Source: Nocardiopsis terrae
Lineage (GTDB): Bacteria > Actinomycetota > Actinomycetes > Streptosporangiales > Streptosporangiaceae
Assembly (NCBI RefSeq): GCF_014651695.1
Contig: NZ_BMXJ01000003.1
Coordinates: forward strand, 151,046 to 215,045
Reading direction: 5' to 3'
Length of the DNA stretch: 64,000 nt
Below are positions 8,017-16,341 of the stretch, piece after piece; positions within the stretch are counted from its first letter, which is position 1, and each line of letters begins with the position of its first letter. Both the position numbers and the translations under genes were made by a program. The notes below the pieces were generated by a model. It was given only the letters and a program-made list of their open reading frames with translations. It did not search any database and was not told where the DNA came from.

Positions 8017-9140
8017 GGCAGCTCCGAGACCAGCGCGGAGACCTTGCGCATCATGCCCGGGACGTCGGCGTCGCGTACCCCGTCGAGCTGCCACCGGGCC
8101 AGGGTCACCGACGACTCCACCACGGTGCGGGCGCGCTCGAAGCGCCTGTCCATGAAGGCGTCGAACAGGGACTGGTCGACGGTCTCGGCGGCCAGGACCA
8201 GTTCGGCCAGGACCAGGGCGTCCTCCAGCCCCTGCGCGGCGCCCTGGGCGAGAGTGGGCGGGCAGGCGTGCGCGGCGTCGCCGATGAGGACCACGCGGCC
8301 GCGGTTCCACGGGCGTTCCACCAGCAGGGACTCGAACCAGGTGTAGTTGACCCGGTCTGAGGAGACGATGTCGCTCCGGATCCGGTCCCAGACACCGCCG
8401 TAACCCTCGGACAGCGCGGCCATGTGCTCGGCCCGCTCGCGTTCGGTCAGGTCGGTGTGGGCCCGGGCCTCCTCCACCAGGTAGGCGTACATGGTGTCCG
8501 GCCCGGTGGGGCAGTAGCCCGCGATGAAGCAGGAGCCCCCGTAGACGAGATCGGTGCGTTCCACCTCGGCGGGTCGGCGGGTGTGGATACGCCAGATGCC
8601 CATGCCGTTGGGTTCGGGGCGGGTGTCGATCCCGATCATGCGGCGCACGGTCGAGCGGATCCCGTCCGCCCCCACGACCAGGTCGTAGCGCTCGGATCCG
8701 CCGTCGGACAGGTGGACCTCGACCCCGTCGGTCCCCTCGGTCAGGTCGCGCACGGTCAGCCCGTGGCGGATCCGGGCCCCGGCGGCCCGGGCCGCCCCGT
8801 CGAGGATCGCGGCCAGTTCGGGGCGGTTCATGCCCACGGTCGCGGGCAGGTCGGGGCCGCCGGTGCGCACGTCGGGGATCTCCGCGAGCAGGGAGCCGTC
8901 GGGGGCGCGCATGCCCAGGCTGTCGAAGGCGAAGCCCGCCTCGGCCACCTCCTCCCACACACCGAGCTCGCGCAGCACCCGCAGCGCGTTGCCCTGCACG
9001 GTGATGCCCGAACCGAGGGTGTCGGCGTCGGAACGGATCTCGGCGACGTCCACCCGCACGCCCTCGCGGGCGAGCAGGACGGCCAGTGCCAGGCCGGACG
9101 TGCCGGCTCCGATGACCAGGACGCTGGTGACGGCTTTCAT
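8013..9140 (-). CDS. FAD-dependent aromatic monooxygenase (salicylate/hydroxynicotinate hydroxylase-like)
   Basis: A 375-residue class A flavoprotein monooxygenase. GAGTSG at 11-16 is the dinucleotide-binding motif, VVGADGIRSTVR is the DG motif contacting FAD and NAD(P)H, and VLIGDAAHACPP is the GD motif for the flavin ribityl chain. The enzyme would hydroxylate an aromatic acid using NAD(P)H and O2, giving the diol for the downstream extradiol dioxygenase. ATG at 9140 has a modest AAGGG site. It lies 14 bases after the cyclase-family gene and overlaps the amidohydrolase. The substrate cannot be told from sequence alone. Confidence 0.9.
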   Translation of the reverse strand: MKAVTSVLVIGAGTSGLALAVLLAREGVRVDVAEIRSDADTLGSGITVQGNALRVLRELGVWEEVAEAGFAFDSLGMRAPDGSLLAEIPDVRTGGPDLPATVGMNRPELAAILDGAARAAGARIRHGLTVRDLTEGTDGVEVHLSDGGSERYDLVVGADGIRSTVRRMIGIDTRPEPNGMGIWRIHTRRPAEVERTDLVYGGSCFIAGYCPTGPDTMYAYLVEEARAHTDLTERERAEHMAALSEGYGGVWDRIRSDIVSSDRVNYTWFESLLVERPWNRGRVVLIGDAAHACPPTLAQGAAQGLEDALVLAELVLAAETVDQSLFDAFMDRRFERARTVVESSVTLARWQLDGVRDADVPGMMRKVSALVSELP

Positions 9141-9154
9141 GGGGGGCACCCTTA

Positions 9155-10114
9155 CTACTTGACGGCGACGGGGTTGACTGGTGAGCCGACCGCTCCGGTG
9201 AACGGGATCGGCGCGGCGGTCAGGAAGAACTCGTGGACTCCGTCCGCGGCGCAGTGCGCCGCCAGGGCGTCCAGGTCCCACATCTCACCGATGAGCAGGC
9301 CGATGTGCGGGATGGCGACCTGGTGCAGGGGCTGGAAGGCGTCGTCGAACTCGTTCGGGCGCACCTCGAAACCCCAGGTGTCGGTGGCGATCGCCGCGAT
9401 CTCGGTGGAGTGCAGCCATCCGGCGGCGGTGAAGGACAGCCCGGGCGCGGGTCCGCCGGCGTAGTCGCCCCAGCCCTGCCTGCGGGCGCGGGTGAGCTGG
9501 CCGGTCCGCACGCACACGATGTCGCCGCGGCCCACTGCCACGCCCTGGCCCCGGGCCGTGGCCTCCAGGTGTTCGGCGGTGACGGCGAAGCCGTCCGGCA
9601 GCTCCCCGTCCTCGCCCAGGGCCCGGCCCACGTCCAACAGCACGCCCCGCCCCGCCACGGGTGCGGCCAGGTGCTCGATCCCGGTGATCCGGTCGCCCGC
9701 GGAGGTGACCACCTCGGCCGCGTCCCGGCCGTTCCACGCCCTGCCGTGGTCGAAGATGTGGCCGAGTCCGTCCCACTGGGTGGAGCACTGCAGCGGCATG
9801 GACACGACGTCGTCGGCACCGCCGATGCCGTGCGGGAAGCCCTGGGTTCCCCGGGCGGCGTCCACACCGGTGTCGAGCATGGTGTGCACGGGGTTGGTCC
9901 GGCGCCGCCAGCCCTTCTGCGGGCCGTTCATGTCGAAGCTCTGGGACAGCGAGAAGCTCACGCCGAGGTTGACCAGCTCCGCGGCCGCGCGCCGCTCGTC
10001 CGGGGTGATGAAGTTGACGGTGCCCAGGACGTCGTCCGCTCCCCAGCGGCCCCAGTTGGAGTACGCGGCCGCGGCTTCGGCGACGGCCCCCTCGGGGTCG
10101 GTGCGGTCGAGCAT
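9155..10114 (-). CDS. Cyclase-family (kynurenine-formamidase-like fold) hydrolase
   Basis: A 319-residue member of the 'cyclase' family, which includes kynurenine formamidase and isatin hydrolase. The subfamily pattern NWGRWGADDVLGTVNFI near the N terminus and the metal-site stretch QWDGLGHIFDHG are present. Members hydrolyse amides or lactam-like rings, or serve as uncharacterised steps in aromatic catabolism. The ATG at 10114 follows GGAGGAGG and touches the preceding stop (TGATG); a GTG one codon earlier is possible. Its presence with a ring hydroxylase and extradiol dioxygenase hints that the starting compound may carry an amide, lactam or lactone, but that is inference. Confidence 0.85.
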   Translation of the reverse strand: MLDRTDPEGAVAEAAAAYSNWGRWGADDVLGTVNFITPDERRAAAELVNLGVSFSLSQSFDMNGPQKGWRRRTNPVHTMLDTGVDAARGTQGFPHGIGGADDVVSMPLQCSTQWDGLGHIFDHGRAWNGRDAAEVVTSAGDRITGIEHLAAPVAGRGVLLDVGRALGEDGELPDGFAVTAEHLEATARGQGVAVGRGDIVCVRTGQLTRARRQGWGDYAGGPAPGLSFTAAGWLHSTEIAAIATDTWGFEVRPNEFDDAFQPLHQVAIPHIGLLIGEMWDLDALAAHCAADGVHEFFLTAAPIPFTGAVGSPVNPVAVK

Positions 10115-11106
10115 CACGCCTCCTCCGCCACGCAGGTGTTGCGCTGGGTGCCCAGGCCGGTGATGGCGCCCTCCATGACGTCGCCGGCGCGCAGCAGCCG
10201 TCCCCAGTGCATGCCGTTCCCGGCGGGGCTGCCGGTCAGGACCAGGTCCCCGGGCAGTAGTTCGACGGTCTGGGAGATGTGGGAGACCAGGTGGGTGACG
10301 TCGAAGATCATGTCCTTGGTCGACTCGTCCTGCATCACCCGACCGTTGAGGCTCAGGGTGACCTGAAGGTCGCCGGGGTCGGTGACGAACTCGGCGGGGA
10401 CCAGGTACGGGCCCAGGGGGGTGAAGGTGGGGGCGTTCTTGGCGCGCAGCCAGTCGGTGCCGATCTCGGGCATGTCCCGGCGGAAGACCAGTTCGCGTGC
10501 GGTGACGTCGTTGGCGATGGTGTAGGCGGCCACGTGTGCCCGGGCCTGCTCCGGTGAGACCCGGTAGGCGGGTTCGCCGATCACCGCGGCCAGCTCCAGT
10601 TCCCAGTCGGGCTTGGTGCACCAGGAGGGGATCACCACGTCGTCGTAGGGGCCGGTCACCGAGGAGGGCAGGCCGATGAACACGTACGGCTGGTCCTCGG
10701 CGGCCCGGCGGTCCATCATGGCCGCGACCTCGGCCCGCACCTGCTCGGCGGGGCGCCCGTCCTCGGGTTCGTGGGCGACGGCCAGGTCGATCACGTGGGT
10801 GCGGTAGTTGGCCCCCGACTGCAGGATCTGCCTGGGCTGGACGGGGGCGTGCACCCGCAGGTCCGCGAGCCGGTGCCGGGCGCCGGTGCCCTCCGCCGCG
10901 AGGTCGCGCAGTACGGGCAGGACCTCGTTCCAGCGCTCGAGCAGCTCACGTGTGTGCGGGTTCGCGCCCGGTGCGCTCCGCAGACCGGGCGCGGTCCGCA
11001 GGTCGAGGACGTCCTCCCCGGTGACCAGACCTGGAAAGGGAACGCCGCCGACGGGGGAGAAGGTCCCGAGGGCGAAGGCGGGTGCGGGTGACGGATCTGT
11101 TGCCAC
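10114..11106 (-). CDS. FAH-family hydrolase/isomerase, first gene of the meta-cleavage operon
   Basis: A 330-residue FAH-fold protein with the metal-binding ExE in DWELELAAVIG and the Asp in ANDVTAREL, plus the SGANYRTHV and LTGSPAGNGM family segments. It is only distantly similar to the second FAH protein of this operon (5116-6051). An ATG lies 13 codons upstream at 11145, but the GTG at 11106 has a GGAAGG site at the right distance and avoids translating the regulatory region, so it is preferred. It is divergent from the LysR gene at 11220 and overlaps the cyclase gene. A role in processing ring-cleavage products, such as a hydratase, isomerase or decarboxylase step, is likely. Confidence 0.85.
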   Translation of the reverse strand: MATDPSPAPAFALGTFSPVGGVPFPGLVTGEDVLDLRTAPGLRSAPGANPHTRELLERWNEVLPVLRDLAAEGTGARHRLADLRVHAPVQPRQILQSGANYRTHVIDLAVAHEPEDGRPAEQVRAEVAAMMDRRAAEDQPYVFIGLPSSVTGPYDDVVIPSWCTKPDWELELAAVIGEPAYRVSPEQARAHVAAYTIANDVTARELVFRRDMPEIGTDWLRAKNAPTFTPLGPYLVPAEFVTDPGDLQVTLSLNGRVMQDESTKDMIFDVTHLVSHISQTVELLPGDLVLTGSPAGNGMHWGRLLRAGDVMEGAITGLGTQRNTCVAEEA

Positions 11107-11140
11107 GGTGTTTCCTTCCGGTGTGATGCCACTAACATCG

Positions 11141-11162
11141 TTCACTCAGAAGGATTTGTGAA
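11141..11162. promoter_or_regulatory. Candidate LysR-type binding site
   Basis: TTCAC at 11141-11145 and GTGAA at 11158-11162 form a dyad in the 113-base gap between the LysR gene and the operon it faces. LysR proteins usually bind such interrupted dyads. The arms are short, so the assignment is tentative. Confidence 0.35.
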
Positions 11163-11219
11163 ATAGATCTCTCATATGGATGGCATTCGTACGGTGGATA
11201 GCCCCGGAAGGGCGTAGGC

Positions 11220-12152
11220 GTGAACATCGCAAACCTGGACCTCAACCTGCTCGTCGTCCTGCGCGCCCTGCTGGAGGAACGCAACGTCACCAGGGCGGGG
11301 GAGCGCATCGGCCTGAGCCAGCCGGCGACCAGCGCCTCCCTGGCGCGGTTGCGCCGCCACTTCTCCGACGAACTCCTGGTACGCAGGGGCAACCGCTACG
11401 AGCTGACACCCCTGGGACACGCCCTGCGGGGACCCGCGGCCAACGCCTGCTCGGTCATGGAACGCCTCTTCAGCAGCCGCGCCCACTTCCACCCGGAGAC
11501 CGAGCAGCGGGACTTCACCCTGCTGGCCTCGGACTACGCCATCACCGTCTTCGGAGCCGCACTCTCCCGCGCGCTGCACACCGAGGCGCCGGGCGTGCGG
11601 CTGCACTTCCGCCAGATGCCCCCGACGATCGTGGAGGCCACCGAGAGCGTGCTCGGCAGCGTGGACGGTGTCCTGATGCTGCACGGGGTGATCAGCGGAT
11701 ACCCCGCCGTGGAGCTGTACCGCGACGAATGGGTGTGCCTGGTCGACGCGGACAACGGCACCGTGGGCGAGGAGATCACCATGGAGGACCTGGCGCGGTT
11801 GCCGTGGGCCGTCTACCAGCGCCCCTACGACGTCCCGGTCGCCCACCAGCTGGGCATGCTGGGACTGGACCCGCGGGTGGAGGTCTCCGCGCACAGCTTC
11901 CGGATGCTTCCCGACCTGGTCCGCGGCACACACCGGGTGGCGCTGGTGCAACGGCGGCTGCTGGGAGCCCCGGCCGAGCACGCCGGGCTGCGCGCCCTGC
12001 CCTGCCCCTTCCCCGCGGCCCCGATCAGGGAGGCGCTGTGGTGGCATCCGGTGCACCGGTACGACGCCGCCCACACCTGGCTGCGCGAGACCGCGGCCAG
12101 GGTGGCGGCGGAACTGGACCCGGGAGCGGCACAGGCCGCGGAACGGGACTGA
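11220..12152 (+). CDS. LysR-family regulator, probable activator of the meta-cleavage operon
   Basis: A 310-residue LysR regulator resembling the NahR/NodD/LinR branch. The winged helix-turn-helix is in residues 5-65 (LNLLVVLRALLEERNVTRAG, then SQPATSASLARLR). The C-terminal part is the effector-binding fold. The GTG start at 11220 gives the standard MN-(I)-NLDLNLL beginning of this branch. It is divergent from the six-gene operon ending at 5116, the classical LysR arrangement, so it most likely activates that operon in response to the aromatic substrate or an early intermediate. Confidence 0.92.
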   Translation: MNIANLDLNLLVVLRALLEERNVTRAGERIGLSQPATSASLARLRRHFSDELLVRRGNRYELTPLGHALRGPAANACSVMERLFSSRAHFHPETEQRDFTLLASDYAITVFGAALSRALHTEAPGVRLHFRQMPPTIVEATESVLGSVDGVLMLHGVISGYPAVELYRDEWVCLVDADNGTVGEEITMEDLARLPWAVYQRPYDVPVAHQLGMLGLDPRVEVSAHSFRMLPDLVRGTHRVALVQRRLLGAPAEHAGLRALPCPFPAAPIREALWWHPVHRYDAAHTWLRETAARVAAELDPGAAQAAERD

Positions 12153-12272
12153 ACGGGGCCGGCACCCCGATGCCGTCCGGGCGGCGGCCCGGCCCGCGCC
12201 GGGCCGCTCCACCCCATCGATGGGCGGGGCCGCGCATCGGCCCGTCCCGGAGCAGGAAGGGCAGGTAGGGAC

Positions 12273-13061
12273 ATGGCAGAGCCCTCCGGCGGAGAGTCCG
12301 TCATCACCCGGGCAGTCCGGATCCTCGACGCCTTCGGGCCGGAGACGACCGTCCTGAGCCTCAGCGAGGTCAGCCGCCGCGCCCGGCTCCCCCTCGCCAC
12401 GACGGCCCGACTGGTCAAGGAGATGACGCGGCACGGGCTCCTCGACCGGGACGAGCACCGGCGGGTCCTGATCGGAACCCGCATGTGGGAGCTGGCCGAA
12501 CGCGCCTCACCCGTCAAGGACCTCCGGGAGGCCGCCCTGCAGCACATGGGCGACCTGCACGCGGTGGTGGGCCACTCCACCCAGCTCGGGGTGCTGGAAG
12601 GGGAGGAGGTCCTGTTCGTCGAGCGCCTCACCGCCCCGGGGTCGGTCGTCAACGTCACGAAGATCGCGGGCCGCCTCCCGCTCAACGCCTCCTCGGCCGG
12701 TCTGGTCCTGCTGGCCCACGCCCCCGACGGCCTCCGGGAGCGCGTCCTCCGGGGTCCGCTGCGCTCGTACACCCCGCACACCCTCGACCGGGAGGCCGCG
12801 CTGCGCGCCGAACTCGCGGAGGTCCGGCGGCGCGGGTTCGCCTTCTGCCCGGGTCACATCCACCCCGAGGCGACGGGTGTCGCCGTGCCGGTGTACCGGG
12901 GCCGGCGGGTGGTCGCGGCCCTGGGACTGGTCGTGCCCAACGACGAGGAGGCCTGGGCGTTCAGCCGACCGCTCGTGCTCGCCGGACTTGCGCTGGGCCG
13001 GGCCCTGGAGCCGAACGGGGCGCGGACGGGGGAACGGGTCCTGCGCTCCGGACTCCGCTGA
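12273..13061 (+). CDS. IclR-family transcriptional regulator
   Basis: A 262-residue IclR protein: N-terminal winged helix (VITRAVRILDAF, then LSEVSRRARLPLATTARLV) and a C-terminal GAF-like effector domain (about 85-250; AGRLPLNASSAGLVLLAH is a family segment). ATG at 12273 has an AGGAAGGG site upstream. It lies 150 bases before the reductase/P450 pair and reads the same way, so it probably controls that pair and perhaps itself. IclR regulators of this kind often sense aromatic acids. Confidence 0.92.
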   Translation: MAEPSGGESVITRAVRILDAFGPETTVLSLSEVSRRARLPLATTARLVKEMTRHGLLDRDEHRRVLIGTRMWELAERASPVKDLREAALQHMGDLHAVVGHSTQLGVLEGEEVLFVERLTAPGSVVNVTKIAGRLPLNASSAGLVLLAHAPDGLRERVLRGPLRSYTPHTLDREAALRAELAEVRRRGFAFCPGHIHPEATGVAVPVYRGRRVVAALGLVVPNDEEAWAFSRPLVLAGLALGRALEPNGARTGERVLRSGLR

Positions 13062-13126
13062 GGTGATTCCGGGGCCTCGCCAGGAACCCGCCTGCGGAGC
13101 CGGTGTGACCGGCGGCACCACAACCC

Positions 13127-13141
13127 TTCCACTGAGCGGAA
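13127..13141. promoter_or_regulatory. Candidate IclR-type operator before the reductase gene
   Basis: TTCC-N7-GGAA is an interrupted dyad 70 bases before the reductase start (13211) and just after the IclR gene. IclR-family sites are often dyads of this size. The arms are short, so confidence is low. Confidence 0.3.
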
Positions 13142-13210
13142 ACCCGCTGGTTTCGGCCGGGCGGCCCGTCCGATGCTCGACGGACACCCCCGCCGTCACG
13201 AGGAGTTTCC

Positions 13211-14200
13211 ATGGTGATGAAGTCCTCCGCCGCGCCCGCCGCGAACAGCGGTACGGCCGCGGCGCTGTCGCTCAGAGTGGCACGCAGGGCCGAGGTGGCC
13301 GACGGCGTCGTCTCCCTGACGCTCACCCGCCCAGACGGGGGCCGGCTGCCCGACTGGACCCCGGGGGCCCACGTCGACCTGGTCCTGCCGGGCGGGTTCA
13401 CCCGCCAGTACTCCCTGTGCGGTGACCGCTGGGACGCCCACAGCTACCGGGTGGCCGTACTGCGCGAACCCGGTGGGCGGGGCGGTTCCGCCTTCGTCCA
13501 CGAGCACGTACGCGAGGGCGACCTGCTCGGGCTGGGCGGACCGCGCAACAACTTCGCCCTGGCCCCCGCCCGGGAGTACCACTTCGTGGCGGGCGGCATC
13601 GGCATCACACCGCTGATCCCGATGATCACCCAGGCCGAGCTGCTCGGTGTCCCCTGGCGCCTGCTCTACGGAGGCCGGACGCGTTCGTCGATGGCCTTCG
13701 CCGGGGAACTGGCCAGGGCCCACGGCGACCGTGTCCGGCTCCTCCCCGAGGACGAGTGCGGGCGCCCCGACCTCGCGGACTGGCTCCCCGGACCCGCCCC
13801 CGGAGCCAAGGTGTACGCCTGCGGCCCCGGCGGCCTGCTCGACGCGGTGCGCGGCGCCTGCGACCGCTGGCCTCCGGGGCAGGTGCGCACCGAGCGCTTC
13901 GTCGCCGCAGCGGCGGCGGACAGCACCGGCGGGCGCGAGTTCGAGGTGGAACTGCGCCGATCCGGCACCAGGCTCACCGTCGGCCGCGACCAGACCCTGC
14001 TCCAGGCGCTCGCGGGGGCGGGCACCCAGGTCCTGTCCTCCTGCCGGCAGGGCCTGTGCGGCACCTGCGAGACGACGGTGCTCGACGGCGTACCCGACCA
14101 CCGGGACTCGATCCTCGACGAGACGGACCGGGCCGCCGGGGACTGCATGTTCGTCTGCGTCTCCCGCTCCCACTCCGAACGCCTCGTCCTGGACCTGTGA
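13211..14200 (+). CDS. Phthalate-dioxygenase-reductase/VanB-type flavin and [2Fe-2S] reductase
   Basis: A 329-residue single-polypeptide electron-transfer protein. The flavin-binding motif RQYSL is at 65-69, the NAD(H)-binding GGIGITP at 128-134, and a plant-type [2Fe-2S] domain ends the chain with Cys278, Cys283, Cys286 and Cys316. Order flavin-NAD-[2Fe-2S] is that of phthalate dioxygenase reductase and VanB. A GAGGAG site precedes ATG 13211. The next gene, 24 bases on, is a P450, so this protein probably passes electrons from NADH to it directly with no separate ferredoxin. No Rieske oxygenase is nearby to be an alternative partner. Confidence 0.92.
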   Translation: MVMKSSAAPAANSGTAAALSLRVARRAEVADGVVSLTLTRPDGGRLPDWTPGAHVDLVLPGGFTRQYSLCGDRWDAHSYRVAVLREPGGRGGSAFVHEHVREGDLLGLGGPRNNFALAPAREYHFVAGGIGITPLIPMITQAELLGVPWRLLYGGRTRSSMAFAGELARAHGDRVRLLPEDECGRPDLADWLPGPAPGAKVYACGPGGLLDAVRGACDRWPPGQVRTERFVAAAAADSTGGREFEVELRRSGTRLTVGRDQTLLQALAGAGTQVLSSCRQGLCGTCETTVLDGVPDHRDSILDETDRAAGDCMFVCVSRSHSERLVLDL

Positions 14201-14224
14201 CCCGCCTTTCCGAAGGAGCACACG

Positions 14225-15430
14225 ATGACCGAGACCGACACCCCTCCCGTCACGGCGTCCCTGGACACCGACCCCTTCGCACCGGACGTCCTGGCCAACC
14301 CCCTCCCGCTACAGGCGCGGCTGCGCGACGCCGGGCCGGTGGTGTACCTGGAGTCCCACGGCGTCCACGCACTGGCCCGCTACGAACACGTTCACGCCGT
14401 CCTGTCCGACTGGCAGACCTTCCAGTCCGCCGCCGGTGTGGGGCTGGCCAACTTCCGCGAGGAGAAGCCGTGGCGCCCCCCGAGCCTGCTGCTGGAGGCC
14501 GACCCGCCCCTGCACGACGCGCCCCGCGCCGTCCTCTCCCGCGTCCTCGGCCCCCGGGCGCTGCGCGGGTTGCGCCAGGCCTGGGCGGAGGACGCCCGGG
14601 CCCTCGTGGACCAGGTCCTGCGCGACACGGAGTTCGACGCCGTCACCGCCCTCGCCCAGGCCTTCCCGCTACGGGTGTTCCCCGACGCCGTGGGTCTGGA
14701 GGAGGAGGGCAGACACCACCTGCTGCCCTACGGGGACCACGCCTTCAACGCCTTCGGGCCCCCGAACGCGCTGGTGGACAAGGGGGCCCCGCACATCGCC
14801 GGGCACGCGGAGTGGGTGAACGGCCAGTGCACCCGTGAACGCCTGGCCCCCGACGGGTTCGGCGCGGCGATCTGGGCGGCCGCCGACCGCGGCGACGTCA
14901 CCGCCGAGCAGGCCCCGCTCATCGTCCGCTCCCTGCTCACCGCCGGGGTGGACACCACCGTGCACGCCCTCGGCGCCCTCCTGTACGCCTTCGCCACCCA
15001 CCCCGAGCAGTGGCGGCGCCTGCGCGCCGACCCCGGCCTGGCACGGGTCGCCTTCGACGAGGCGGTGCGCTGGGAGTCGCCGGTGCAGACCTTCTTCCGC
15101 ACCACCACCCGCGACGTCGAGATCGCCGGGACCACCGTCCCCGACGGCGGGAAGATCCTCACCTTCCTGGGGGCGGCCAACCGCGACCCGCGCCGCTGGG
15201 ACGACCCCGACTCCTTCGACCTCACCCGCGACCCCTCCGCCCACGTGGGCTTCGGGATGGGGATCCACCAGTGCGTCGGGCAGCACGTGGCTCGGCTGGA
15301 GGCGGAGTCCCTGCTGACGGCCCTGGCCGAACGCGTCGAGGAGATCGAGTTGGCGGGCGCTCCCCGGCGCCACCTCAACAACACCCTGCGCGCCTGGGGT
15401 TCGATGCCGGTGCGTGTGCGCACGGTCTGA
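14225..15430 (+). CDS. Cytochrome P450 closely resembling CYP199A (para-substituted benzoate monooxygenase)
   Basis: A 401-residue soluble P450. The heme ligand is Cys350 in FGMGIHQC; EAVR (279-282) is the K-helix motif and AGVDTT (240-245) the I-helix oxygen-activation motif. It shares long segments with CYP199A enzymes of Rhodopseudomonas palustris, as recalled: EKPWRPPS, LEADPP, FNAFGPPN, SPVQTFFRTTTR and FLG-ANRDPRRW. CYP199A4 residues that hold the benzoate carboxylate (Arg92, Ser95, Arg243, Ser244) correspond here to Arg84, Ser87, Arg235 and Ser236, all kept. Predicted role is O-demethylation or oxidation of 4-substituted benzoates such as 4-methoxybenzoate, giving 4-hydroxybenzoate. 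Electrons would come from the preceding VanB-type reductase rather than the ferredoxin used in R. palustris. Substrate is inferred, not shown. Confidence 0.9.
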   Translation: MTETDTPPVTASLDTDPFAPDVLANPLPLQARLRDAGPVVYLESHGVHALARYEHVHAVLSDWQTFQSAAGVGLANFREEKPWRPPSLLLEADPPLHDAPRAVLSRVLGPRALRGLRQAWAEDARALVDQVLRDTEFDAVTALAQAFPLRVFPDAVGLEEEGRHHLLPYGDHAFNAFGPPNALVDKGAPHIAGHAEWVNGQCTRERLAPDGFGAAIWAAADRGDVTAEQAPLIVRSLLTAGVDTTVHALGALLYAFATHPEQWRRLRADPGLARVAFDEAVRWESPVQTFFRTTTRDVEIAGTTVPDGGKILTFLGAANRDPRRWDDPDSFDLTRDPSAHVGFGMGIHQCVGQHVARLEAESLLTALAERVEEIELAGAPRRHLNNTLRAWGSMPVRVRTV

Positions 15431-15473
15431 CCGCCACCCGGCGGTCCCGGCGGCGGTGCCCGGAGGGGAAACC

Positions 15474-15507
15474 GGCGCTGTGCGGCCCGTTCTCGCCGCA
15501 CGGCGCC
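15474..15507. terminator. Hairpin after the P450 gene
   Basis: A 13-base arm at 15474-15486 pairs with 15495-15507 (one T-G wobble) over an 8-base loop, between the convergent P450 and VanZ-like genes. Confidence 0.7.
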
Positions 15508-15525
15508 GGGGAACGGCCCGGGCGG

Positions 15526-16077
15526 TCAGCGCCGGTGTTCGACGTGCTGGAGGGCGTGCGAGGAACCGGTCAGCCTCTGCGCGACCGCGTCCACGGCGAG
15601 GAAGGAACCGATCCCCAGCAGAATGCCCGTGCCGGCGGACAGGTAGTCAAGGGTGCTGGCCACCCGTCCCGTGCCCAGAAGAACCTGGGCGGTTTCGATG
15701 GCCAACGGGAACCCGAGTGCTGCCGCCGCAAGAATTCTGTAGTCCCTGGAGGCGGCTGCCACGGCAATTCCCAGGGGAACGAACAGAAGTCCGTAGAGCA
15801 CGGACTGTTCTGCGGCGTTACTGAACGAAAGTGCCTTTTCGAGGTCGATTACCAGGCGTGGCGGGTAGGCGAGGATGTCGCCCCAACCAAGCCAGGGGCG
15901 GATCGCCGCGATCGTGTAGCAGGAAAGAAGGGTCCCGACCAGAACCACTGCGGCACGGCGGCTCAGGCCGCCCCGTGGGCGGAGGAGAATACTTGCCGAC
16001 GCGGAAGCGATAACGCATGCCAGGAGGAAGAGGGGTGCGAAGACGAACGAGTCGGTGTTGTCGGCGAGCTCCGTCAT
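15526..16077 (-). CDS. VanZ-like membrane protein
   Basis: A 183-residue protein with about five hydrophobic segments, starting near residues 12-33, 41-62, 92-112, 114-132 and 147-165. The segments LLFVPLGIA, ETAQVLLGTGRVAS and the following DYLSAGTGILLG match the VanZ-like family pattern (conserved Glu, Gln, Arg, Asp and Gly near the end). VanZ gives low-level teicoplanin resistance in enterococci, but most family members are of unknown function. The gene has noticeably more A+T than its neighbours. It stands alone between two hairpins; the 264 bases upstream hold its promoter and the azt terminator. Confidence 0.75.
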   Translation of the reverse strand: MTELADNTDSFVFAPLFLLACVIASASASILLRPRGGLSRRAAVVLVGTLLSCYTIAAIRPWLGWGDILAYPPRLVIDLEKALSFSNAAEQSVLYGLLFVPLGIAVAAASRDYRILAAAALGFPLAIETAQVLLGTGRVASTLDYLSAGTGILLGIGSFLAVDAVAQRLTGSSHALQHVEHRR

Positions 16078-16290
16078 GGTTCTCCTCTGCGTGACGACGT
16101 GATCGGGAATGTCGGCCCGGGGGCTGATGGTCTTCGCAGCGGCAGGCTAACTCACGGTCCTGCCGGAGAGGTTCTGACGGGTCAGGTGTTCTGCCGGGCC
16201 CGAGTTCGCGTAACGCGATCACCGGAGTCCACGGTTGCTGGCCGAGCACACGACCAGGTGAAGCCCGCCCCCGTGCCGGGGGAACGGCGA

Positions 16291-16324
16291 GGCCCGCGAC
16301 CGGGAGGGTGTCCGGTCACGGGCC
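16291..16324. terminator. Terminator of the aztB-aztD operon
   Basis: GGCCCGCGACCGG at 16291-16303 pairs with CCGGTCACGGGCC at 16312-16324 (one mismatch) around an 8-base loop, 17 bases beyond the stop of aztD on the minus strand. Confidence 0.75.
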
Positions 16325-16341
16325 CGAGGCCGAACAACGGG

